Part shown: piece by piece, positions 46,171-56,000 of the stretch
Position numbering within the stretch: position 1 is the stretch's first letter
How the letters are laid out: each line of letters starts with the position of its first letter
Notes under the pieces: generated by a model
Told to the model about the DNA's origin: nothing
The model's database searches: none
The model's input: the letters and a program-made list of their open reading frames with translations, nothing else
Translations under genes and position numbers: made by a program
NCBI GenBank assembly: GCA_030062745.1
Contig: CP099841.1
Span: forward strand, 34,910,974 to 34,974,973
Origin: Capitulum mitella
Taxonomy: Eukaryota > Arthropoda > Thecostraca > Pollicipedomorpha > Pollicipedidae
Direction of reading: 5' to 3'
Length of the DNA: 64,000 nt

Positions 46171-47916
46171 GCCCACGCGGCGGCGCCGGCGCTCCTTTCC
46201 CGGACCCGGCGAGCGCCGGCAAAAACGGCCGGCAGCCACATCGCAGCCCCATTGTTGTCGACTGCAGCCGGTGAAAACGGCCGCGCCGGCGCGACGACCT
46301 CAGGCGGGGGCGGGGGCGGCCGGGGTCGGGCAGAGCCCGGAACCCGCCCGGGACCGGCGCCACCGGCCGCGTCACTGTGACGCCACGGCCGCGGACGTGA
46401 CGTGACGTCATGAGGGGCGTCATTTTCACTGGCGGTCGCGTTCGCACCAAAAGCCGGCGCGCGGCTGTCTGCCAGTCGATGGTCGTGAGTGAGGCTGTCG
46501 ATAGCTTTAAGCCATTGAGTCCGCCCAGCGGGAGAGCACTCCGCGCTGTATAATTTTTCCATCTGCTTCGTCCGTTCCCCAGTTTTTAATGGCCAGCCGC
46601 GCAGCTCCCTATCGCGTGACTCTTTGTCGAGTTTTTAGCACTTCGGCCCGGAGTGCTAACGGACAACAGCGTCTAGCCACTGATGCCGAAATTTCAGGCT
46701 GCACCCGCTCCGTCACAGGCACAGCGACCCCCTGGCGACAAGCCAGCGTGCGGTGCGTCCTGTGTACGCCCGGTGCTATAGCCAGCACTGGGCGGTCTTT
46801 CGTGTGGGGCGGTCAGTCAGTCCTCGTGCGCACCAGTGTTGTTACCGTCCCGCCCCGCCCGCCGTCTGCTCCGATGCTATCTGGCGGCGCCCTGCGGCCG
46901 ACGTCCATCGGACCGCCTCGCGCTCACTTTCATGAGCGTTATCAGCCCACTACCGGCCAGTTTCGTCAGCGGGCGCGCAGCTGCCGGGCTGCCCCGCCGC
47001 CGCTGCGGCCGGAACTGCTGGACCGGCCGGCGGCGGGCAGAACAGCGCGGGCCCGCGACTCAGAGAGGGAGAGCGCTCGGACGGGCCGGCGCTCGCTCCA
47101 GAACGCCGGGCCGAGGTGTCCGGCACCCTGGCTTGTGCGACATCTCGTCCGCTTCCTCCGGCGCTCCGACTCCACGCCTCGGTTCCTTCCGTGCGCCCGG
47201 CGCGGAGCCGAGGACGCCGGGTGGGGCTGCTGGCGCAGCTGCGCCTGCTCTGGGCGGCGACCCGGCGGGTCGGCGGCCGGCCGCGGCGCCCGAGGTCCTG
47301 GCCCCGGCCGGTACGGCCGCCATGAGGCTGCTGGAGTGGATTTGTCTGTAGCTGGAGATATATCGGCACGTCGGCCGCCGGCCGGCCGCCCGCCTCGGGA
47401 CCGAAGCTGATCGATTTATCGCCGCTTCGTCTTCATCTTCGTCACGGACACTCGCAAATGGAGCGGTCCGGCGACGTCTGGGACGGCCGGGTCATCACCG
47501 GGCCGTAATGACGCCGTAATGACGTCACGGCGGGGACTGGCCGCAGATGGGCCGCCGTGATGGAGCCGTCAGATTGGACAGCGCTGGCTGCCCGAGAAAA
47601 CGGTGGGCTAAATTAGCGGTGGTCCATTGGTCGAGAGTTTTCTTTACGTGTTATTTAGCGACACACTAGCTCTAGTGACTCATTGTCACTTCTCTCGCCG
47701 GTTGCGGCTGGGTTTAGCGTGCGTTTCGAACCTCCTCGGGACGTAGCCCCGAGGACCGGTAAATAGGCGCCGTGACTCCGTGCGCGATGTCTGCCGCTGA
47801 GCGGAGCCGGCCGGCGGCGGGCGGCCCCTCAGCGGCGCTGTTTTGCGGACCTCAGAAATGACCTTCTTCACTGCATATAAACACCAACCGGCGGGCAGGC
47901 AGTTGGCGTGCTGGTT
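46171..47916. other. CpG-rich region, no gene recognised
   Basis: A CpG-dense stretch with CRE octamers at 46403-46410 and 47520-47527. Open frames on both strands reach 273 codons but are Arg/Ala/Pro/Gly-rich without domains, which is typical GC artefact. Confidence 0.45.
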
Positions 47917-48198
47917 GGGCCGAGGGATGCGCAGCGTGATGCCGCTGACTGAGGGTGTCTGGGACGCGCTGCTCGGGCGCAGATGGGCCGAGGGATGCGC
48001 AGCGTGATGCCGCTGACTGAGGGTGTCTGGGACGCGCTGCTCAGACATGCCTGAGATGGGCCGAGGGATGCGCAGCGTGATGCCGCTGACTGAGGGTGTC
48101 TGGGACGCGCTGCTCGGGCGCAGATGGGCCGAGGGATGCGCAGCGTGATGCCGCTGACTGAGGGTGTCTGGGACGCGCTGCTCAGACATGCCTGAGAT
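47917..48198. repeat. Four-copy tandem repeat organised as two 141-bp dimers
   Basis: GGGCCGAGGGATGCGCAGCG starts at 47917, 47985, 48058 and 48126. Spacings are 68, 73 and 68, because odd copies end GCTCGGGCGCAGAT and even copies end GCTCAGACATGCCTGAGAT. The pattern is therefore a duplicated 141-bp higher-order unit. The near-identity of the two halves indicates a recent duplication. Confidence 0.95.
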
Positions 48199-48254
48199 GG
48201 GCCGGGAGCGCTGATAGGGCTGGGCCGGGCGAGATGGGCGGCGGGGCGCCTTTT

Positions 48255-48293
48255 CCCGGGGGGGGGGGTGGGCCCCCCCCGGGGGGGCGGGGA
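48255..48293. repeat. G/C homopolymer runs
   Basis: Runs of G and C (C8 next to G7) able to form a G-quadruplex or hairpin. Run lengths in an assembly are unreliable here. Confidence 0.7.
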
Positions 48294-48309
48294 GAAGCCA
48301 TCGGCCGTT

Positions 48310-48786
48310 TCAGCTGTTGCGCGACAGTGTTCGGCGCTGTTGGCTGGTGACCTTGCTGGCCGTGCCGGTGTTGGTGGCGCACGGACAGTCGCCGCCAGCG
48401 TGGGTCACCCGTTGCTCTTTACGAACGTTGAGGTCGGTACCTCCCCACAGCGCGTCCTGAGCCTTCCTCCCAAGGCCCTGCTCATGGCCATTCCGGAAGA
48501 GGGCTACGAAATGCTCAGCCATCGCGGTCTGACGTAGTTCGGCCGGATAGCGCGACTGAAAAATTCTGACCTTGCGGTTCGGCTGTCCTGTCTGACGCCG
48601 CAGTCACTGCGACAGCTAAGTCTGACCGGTTGCCAGGCGCTGCCCGTTACCGAGCTTGCTGGGAAGCGCGCACCTCCGCCACTGCTAATGAAAATCGCCG
48701 GCGGCTGTCATCAAATCCGTCCGATCCCCTACAGTTCCCGACACCGCCGTACGGTGTATGCTGATGAAATTGACTGGCGGGGATAA
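48310..48786 (+). pseudogene. Possible decayed leucine-rich protein fragment
   Basis: One plus-strand frame reads VLSLPPKALLMAIPEEGYEM, then LSHRGLT and a single stop at about 48535, then LKNSDLAVRLSCLTPQSLRQ, LSLTGCQALPV, and stays open to a TAA at 48786. The spacing of leucines and the words LTPQSLRQLSLTGCQALP recall leucine-rich repeats of the F-box/LRR kind. Codon use is less GC-biased than nearby CpG artefacts. It may equally be chance; no family is assigned. Confidence 0.2.
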
Positions 48787-50300
48787 ACGGCTGGCCGCGG
48801 GCGGCGGCCGAGAGCCAGCCCAGCGAGCACCGGCTATTTACCCGGAAGGGCGGGGGGAGCGGGGGGGGGGATTGCTGCAGGCACCGGTTATTTAGACGGC
48901 GGCGGCCGGTAGCCGGTTGTCGGAGGTCCGATGGTGGGTGTCTGTCATACTGTCTGACGCCCCGGAGATGGTCGGCGCTGCATCAGTGTATTATTATTTA
49001 TTGTCGTGCGTTATTGCTTTAGGTGCCCGTCGGCCTCAGATTGCCAACAAAATCTTTACCCATTTGAAGTCACGCACGATTCGGCAGCACCCTTAATAGA
49101 AGGAGCTTCTAGCCATCGCCCGAACGGCGGCTATAACGGAATGCCACCTACGCTGAACGGGATCGTTTCTGACGTCGTCACTCAGCACGGATCGGAGACA
49201 CTCGGCTGCTCCAGACTGGGGGTCAAGACGCCCGCGCCCGAGTGCGGTGTCTCCGAGTAGCCACGGCCAATTCTCCAGAGATCCAGTACTCGGGGAGTTC
49301 CGCACCAGCGTCGGGCCGGCGCTTGCGGCCGGGGCGGCGTGCCGCGGCCGCTGTCGGCGGCTCGCAGCCCTCCAGGGCCGGCCGCCGGGCCACGCCGCCG
49401 CGGAGGAGGAGCGGCCGCTGCCGTTCGCGGTGCGGCCGTCAGCGGGCGCGGCGACCCGGACCGGGAAGCGGCGCCTGGACCGGGGCAGGCCGAGCCGCGT
49501 CGGACGGACAGGGGGCGCCGCGAAGACGGCGGGCCAAACTGTGGATATGTGGCGCTGGAACTGAACGGAATCGTGCGTGAGAGCGCAGCGCTGCACTTCC
49601 TCATGCATTCCAGAGGCGATGGAAGGACGTGGCGCCGGGAGCGGGGAAGTGTTGTGATGCAGAGGGAATGAGCCGAAATGAGGCAGGGTAGTCGGGAGCA
49701 TGCATGCAAGGGTTTCGGGCAGAGTAGTGGTTTTATGGGCATGAAATATGGTAGTTTTATTCTGCCAGTTAAGTGATCTCGATGATTTCAGTTATCAAGG
49801 CCGACTGGTGAGAAATAAAACTTTCGGGCCTATGGGGAGGGGAAGACTGTTTTTACCTGAATCTAATCCTGTTTGCGAAACACATTTTGTGTTGAGTTGC
49901 TCCACATCAGTTGTGTTCTTTACGGGACTGAAGACTGACTGACTGATTCACTCATTCTCATCACCACGCATAACCTTTTGTTTTTGCTTGTTGACAGCGT
50001 CGTTGGGAATTTTGTCGTTAAGAATGGCGAGTTTTTCTCGCTGCGTTGCCCATTAAAGAACGCTGTCAGTTCTGGATAGTTCCAGCGCTGTGCTCTCTCC
50101 ACCTTCGAGACGCTGTCCGCGATGTCGGGCGCATCGTGGCTCTTATCCGAGCGTGGACAAGGCACTTGTCCCGGGCCTCCGAATCACTGGTCACGGGCGC
50201 GGCGAGGACGTGCATCATTGGCGCCTGATTCTCTCGAGGACTTTGGGGGGCCAGTGAGGTCGGTAGTGGTTCTGCTGCTGACCCTTCTGCGGTTCTGTGA
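48787..50300. other. CpG-rich to mixed DNA, no gene recognised
   Basis: CpG-dense at about 49260-49560 with overlapping frames on both strands and no domains. Another poly-G run lies near 48850-48870. Confidence 0.45.
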
Positions 50301-50308
50301 GAGGACCC

Positions 50309-50384
50309 GTACCGATTCCTCCGTTAGGTCCAGTGGCAATGATACCAGTGTCATTGCCGCTGGACCTGACGCGGGAATCGGTAC
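50309..50384. repeat. 76-bp inverted repeat
   Basis: GTACCGATTCC, then TAGGTCCAGTGGCAATGATA, is answered by TGTCATTGCCGCTGGACCTG, then GGAATCGGTAC. The outer 11 bases are an exact inverted match. The arms are about 35 bp with a few mismatches and a loop of only a few bases. A transcript through it would fold into a long hairpin. Confidence 0.75.
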
Positions 50385-50792
50385 AGGTCCAGGTTATCAG
50401 CTGCTAACGATCGTTGATAAACGGATGGGCAGATCCGAATTACTGGCTGACCTCCAGCGTGGTCTGCATTTTCTGGATGCCAGCACGTCGGTTGCTGGAG
50501 CCGTGCAGGACGACACTGACTGTGCATGACGCCGTGGACGGGATGGAGGAGCCTCTGAGTCATAGCACTGAGGCGCAAATCGAATTACAAGTGTTTTAAT
50601 CGGCGGTGTGGGGATGGGCCAACAGTGGCGACGAGATGGAGGAGTCTGGTTTGCTCAGGGGATTGCGCTGTTCACAATGGCGGGGAGGCTCGGATGCTTG
50701 TTCCATGAGGGCATGGATGCTGTTTACGGTTTTCTCAGCCAGCAGGATGAAGCGTCGACAGATGCCTATAGCGCAGAAAAGATCTTTTATGT

Positions 50793-51900
50793 TTGAGCCG
50801 TCCGCCTTGGAAGCGTGCCATAGTCATTCCGCTCCATAAGTCAGGTGATCCTTCGAATGCGTCAAATTTCCGGCCCATTACTAGCGTTCCACTGACCTGC
50901 AAAATGATCGAAAAAATTGTGCATCGCCAAGTCACCGACTACATGCAGCGGAGTATTTTGTTCAGTGGCGATCAGCACGGTTTTATGTCCCACCACTCAA
51001 CGTGTAAAGCTCTTTTAACTGTCACAGACCGTATTCTGCACGGTGTGGACCGGTTAGAGGTATCGTTACTGGCACTACTCGATCTTAGCAAGTATTTTGA
51101 TGTAGTGGCTCATGACGCGATCCTGGAGAAACTTCAGCGGCTGCAGATATCCCCAGGATGGTTTTCCAGCTATCTGGAAGGCCACACGCAGCATGTGAAA
51201 GACGGCGATAGACTTTCAGAGCCGAAAGCGCTGCAGATTGGCACGTTCCAAGGATTGGCCTTGGGCCGCTGCTCTTTAACATCGTCAGTAGCGACCTAGC
51301 TTATCACATTCCCAATGAGATCAATTGCTTCCGCATATGCATTGTTCGATACGCCGACGATACCCAGCTGATGATCACTGGCCCACGGCATAAGCTGCCC
51401 GCAATGAGACGCGCTGGAGAATGTGTTGGACACTGTGTACACTTGGTTCCTTCAACACAGCATGAATGTAAATGCTAAAAAACCGAGCTCATGTTGTTAC
51501 GTAGCAGCCGCAACCTCAACACGATTACAGATCCAGGCACAGTGTCCTTCATACGGCAGCCTCTTGCCCCCTCAACAAAGACTAGAAACCAAGGCGTGAT
51601 CATGGACTCGTGTCTTACGTGAGAGCCGTTTGTCAACTGCGTTGTTTCAAAGTGTAACGGCATACTCATTGGTCTACTGCACGCCAGGAGCGTCCTCCCA
51701 CCACACCTCCTACCTCGTCTCATCAACACATGTCTCACATCTGATATTGCTTCCCAGTCTATGGAAACGCATCTGCATCCCAGTTCGCTAGAATTCAAAA
51801 AGCTTCTGAATTTCGCCGCTCGCGTGATTTCGAGTCGACGCAAATTCCAGCATATGTCTGATGTGATACGGTCACTCAAGTGCCAAGTGATACTCTAACT
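50793..51900 (+). mobile_element. Non-LTR retrotransposon fragment (CR1/Jockey-like RT)
   Basis: Open to 51299: WKRAIVIPLHKSGDPSNASN, FRPITSVPLTCKMIEKIVHR, QHGFMSHHSTCKALL, and motif A as LLDLSKYFDVVAHDAILEKL, all matching the RT fingers and palm of CR1/Jockey-type LINEs. In the next frame RYADDTQLMITGP (near 51350) gives an intact YADD catalytic box, and near 51760-51890 other frames give NASASQFARIQKASEF and AARVISSRRKFQHMSDV, the usual C-terminal region. The endonuclease and ORF1 are absent, and a few frame changes show it is inactive. It is less decayed than the LINE at 37.2-39.8 kb. Boundaries are approximate, and the true left end may lie near 50600. Confidence 0.85.
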
Positions 51901-52229
51901 GCCAAATGCCTAGCCACTGTTGCTGACGTCAACATGCTGCACGCCATTTTAAGATGACAGCAGCCTGCGTATCTGTTTAAGAGTTTGTCGTACAATAAGG
52001 ACCACGTCTGTCGCGTCACCAGACAGTCAAACATGTTGCATGTTGCATGTTGCATGTGCCTCGTGCTATCAGCACCTTCGGCCAGCGCACTTTTATATAC
52101 CGAGCTTGTACCGAGTATAACAAGCATGTCATACGTCACAGTTTGCAACATTCTTCTTTACCGGTATTAAAGCATACTCTAAAACACAACATCTTGCTAT
52201 CTTTGTAGCCGAGCCAATGGTGCTGATTT

Positions 52230-52252
52230 TGTGTGTGTGTGTGTGTGTGTGT
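52230..52252. repeat. (GT)n microsatellite
   Basis: About 11 GT units. Confidence 0.9.
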
Positions 52253-52572
52253 TCTCATTTTGACTTGCGGGTAGTGTGGTACTCAGGTTGCCACATTTTA
52301 CATCTCTTTCGTTCTTTTTACCTGAGTACCATTCCTTGTACGACAAAGGCCACAGAATAGCCCTTTTTAGTGGATGTGGCCGGCTGTTTTTAAGTACAAT
52401 ACAATACAGTGGGATGGAGAAAATCGGCCGACAGTGGATAGGGATCTATGGGACAGCACCATCAGCGCAGCCAAAGCGGGGGGGGGGAGCCCGCCCCCCT
52501 TAGGCTTACATTTTTCTCTTGTTTAATATTTCCAGCAGGCGGTTTTTGTATGATTTCAGTTCTCACTGAGCT

Positions 52573-52612
52573 CTGTCCCGCCTCCCTTAAGAAAATCCTG
52601 GCTGCACCCCTG
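52573..52612 (-). mobile_element. Transposon-end-like motif, copy 2 (reverse)
   Basis: CCCGCCTCCCTTAAGAAAAT, CCTGGCTGCACCCCTG is nearly the reverse complement of 11672-11705. A run of G followed by AGCCCGCCCCCCTTA about 90 bases to the left (52480-52501) may be its partner end. Confidence 0.5.
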
Positions 52613-52728
52613 GACAGCGCTATTCCGAACACCGCATCAGCGCCAAATCCGGCTGCGCACTGAAATACTGCCGGTTGCCATCTGTCGCTGTAGAGCATAC
52701 AATTCTCTGCCGTCTCCGAGATATGCGG

Positions 52729-53016
52729 ATGCTACACCGCACAACGACGGTCATCTCTTGATGCTACACCGCACAGAGACGGTCATCTCTTGATGCTACA
52801 CCGCACAGAGACGGTCATCTCCTGACGCTGCACCGCACAGCTACGGTCATCTCTTGATGCTACACCGCACAGAGACGGTCATCTCTTGATGCTGCACCGC
52901 ACAGCGACGGTCATCTCCTGACGCTGCACCGCACAGCGACGGTCATCTCTTGATGCTGCACCGCACAGAGACGGTCATCTCCTGACGCTGCACCGCACAG
53001 CGACGGTCATCTCTTG
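52729..53016. repeat. 32-bp minisatellite, nine units
   Basis: The unit is ATGCTACACCGCACAGAGAC plus GGTCATCTCTTG, with two main variants (ATGCTACACC...CTCTTG and ACGCTGCACC...CTCCTG) that partly alternate. There are nine copies with no length change, which suggests recent expansion. Confidence 0.95.
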
Positions 53017-56000
53017 AAGATTCAGCCGGCACGCGGTTGAGACGCAGGCCGAGGTGGCTCCGGTAGCCGTCGCTGTGCCTGCGGAGGTCCCTTTTAAGCT
53101 AAGCCACGCGATGCGCGAGGAAAAGGCCCTTGGGGGGCTTGTGTCCCAGACGTGTCCGTTACCAACTACGTCTCAGCAGCAGCTGAATCTCACGGCAGTG
53201 TCAGTGCGCCACCCACAGCATCTGCATCAGCGGAAGCTGGCAACTTCTGCCTGCACTGTAACCTTCGCCAAACACTGGAACACATGTCGTGCAATGCGCT
53301 GTCTTCCGGTCACGATGCCAGCGGAAGCCAGCACGTTCATACTTTTATAAACGCAACCTCCTTTGGTTGCAAAAGGCGCCATCTCCTCGACGAAGGGCCT
53401 CGCAGACCGCGTCAAAACATGCAGGCCCCATGATGAAATCTTAAACACAACTCGAGGTCTGTAGTATGCCGATCTACGCAACTCTCGGACATATGGCCAA
53501 TTAGCTGCGCCGGCCAAGCGTGGTATAACCAGCGGTTTGACTTTCACACTGGTAAAACCCGTAATGTTTGTTGTAAGCCTTATCAATGATTTCTGAGTGG
53601 CCCTGTACAGAGACAGCAACAGTCGCCCGAACTAATGGACAGTCATTATCAGACGAAGAGAACGAATAGGTACAAAAAGATCTGTTTTGTCGTTATGCTA
53701 CCGAGCTCGCCTGGGACCCTCTCACCAGCCAGAAGTCCGTTAGACCGCAGCATGAGCGAAGGAGACAGCTACCTCGGTGAGCCATCTCTTGCCCGGGGCC
53801 GAACCGTTTCTGCCCGGCCAATCCATCACGCGCCGAGGTCAGCTCGGCACGCTTAGGGCCAAATCAGCGGCAGAGAATCGATTCATCACGCTCCGGCGGG
53901 CCGACCACCTACGCGCTTTGTTCAACCAGCTCCGTGTGTAAATCCCGATCCCGTGCGTCCATCTGTGGTTCGCCAACTATGCGAGGTGCGCGAAACTTCA
54001 CGCTCCTTCCGCGTCCTCGCAGCTGGGTTCCACCCGTTCCGAGTTGGCACTGTTTCCTGTTCTAGCGCGCCAGCGCCGATGCCCCGACGTGTGTGCCGGA
54101 GGGAAGGACTGCCGGCGTCGTTAATATCAGTCCGCGTGGGACACCCCATGTTGGCCACATCAATCGCCGCGGATCGCCGGCGTCAGCCACATCAATCGCC
54201 GCCGATAGACCGGTGCAGCCACATCAGTCTGCGAGGCCTGCCGGCGTTATCCGGACAGATCTGCGTGTGGAGCCGCTGTCCGCCCGGCCTGCCCGCGCCG
54301 CCGCTGTCCGCCTTGTCCGGCGCCGTGCCGCCTCTGCAGCGGCGCGCCCGCCCGACCCGGCCTGCCCACCTGTCCGGCCTGACGCGCGCTCCGTCAGCGC
54401 CGCCGCGGCGCCCGGCCCGCCGTCCGCAGACTGCGTGACCGGAATACCGACTCCGCGCCGCCCCGGCAGCCGGCGGGCAGTCCGTCACGTCCGGGGAGGC
54501 GACGGCGGCCGGGGCGTGACCGTCCCGCCGGAGTGTCGGCCGCCGCGGCGCCCTGATGCTGCGCTGCTCGGCCCGACTGCCGGGGCTGTCGTCGGGACGG
54601 CGACAGGCGGGGTCACGAGTCGCCACGCTCGTGGGGCGTGTGACGTCACCGTGCGCGGGACTGAAGTCTGCCGTGTCAGCCGGAGCGGAGGCAGGGAGAC
54701 CTTCCTCGGGAATCAAGACCCCACCCTGATGCGATCTGCTGGCAGGAGATCGCATAAGCTATTGCCAGGAACGTGGCCAGGATTTTCCTCCGGGGGAGGG
54801 GGGAGGGCAAGTGTCAAATTTTGTGATAGGCCACTGGGATATGACGGAATTTATAGGAGAAAGCTGCAAGTTTATGTAAATGACGCCATATTTAACCCAT
54901 AGGAATACCCATGTTTGTTTTTGCAACATCTATCTGATCGCTTTTCCGTATTCGTGCAAAATCGCTATATCTCTAATGTAGACCGCTTGGCTCAGGGGGC
55001 CATGGCCCCCATGGCACCCCCTTGGCTACGTCCCTGGTTACTGCACCTAGCAGAGAACGCTCTATGGTGAACGCCAAACGCCCTGAGGTGTGAATCGTTC
55101 GCTCGCCGCAGTTTTCTCAGACAGTCGCCTCGATAGCGTGTGCCCGGACCTGTATCGGGGCGGTGTATTTACATATGGTCAGCACGCCACGGTCCGCACC
55201 GGCCACTGCTGTTCGCGGCGCTTTGACGGCTCCCGACAGACAGTCTCTGTAACGCTGTGACGACGCTGTTTGGTGAACTCGGCGGGTCCCGTCGCCGACC
55301 GTGCGGCGACAATACGCCGCCGCCGCCGCCGAGTCATCACGGCCCGGCGGCGGGCGCCACCGACGCGCCAAATTGGCCCCGCCCGCGCCACCGCCGCCAC
55401 GGCAGGCTGGCCGGCCGTGACATGCGTGACGTCACCGCCGGCGGGCGTGACGTGACGCAAGCTCGGCCGGCGGACGGGAGCCGGCCGACGCTCCGACCGT
55501 CCCGCCTGACGACCCTGCGCCCCTGGCTCCTGACCACTGACTCCTGCCTCCTGGCTCTAGTCTCCTGACTCTTACCTCATGAGTCCTACCTCATGACCCC
55601 CGCCTACTGACTCCCAGCTCCTTCTTCCTATGTTCATGGCTTCTGTCTCCTTCCTCCTGGGTCCTGCATTCCGGTTCCCGACTTCTTATTTCTGTTGACT
55701 CCTTTCTCCTGCCTCCTGCACGTCCACGTCAGGAGCGTTCGCCACCATGCCGTCCAGCGGAGCGCGCTGCCGAAACGACGGCCAGCGCCGCCTCCCGCCG
55801 GCCCTGCGCAGGCGGCCGCCAGCCGTCTTGTACCTGTCGGTCTGACGCAAGCGTCTCCGCTTTCGTGGCGGCGCTCAGCCACGTCTGACCCCCGCGGCTG
55901 CGTCCGCGCCTGCCAGCGCCGAGCGGAAACGCTTTGTATGCGCGTCTGTTCGGCCGGTTTTTGTCCGTGGCCTCGGGACGCAGGTCTCGATCGAAGCTCT

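Noticed and set aside
49019-49060. Possible acceptor (TTGCTTTAG) for a second exon of the 40.8-kb gene
   Set aside because: The phase-0 frame hits a stop after 14 codons and no donor precedes it.
53227-53619. 130-codon minus-strand frame
   Set aside because: Two plus-strand frames cover the same DNA, no domain is visible and composition is ordinary.
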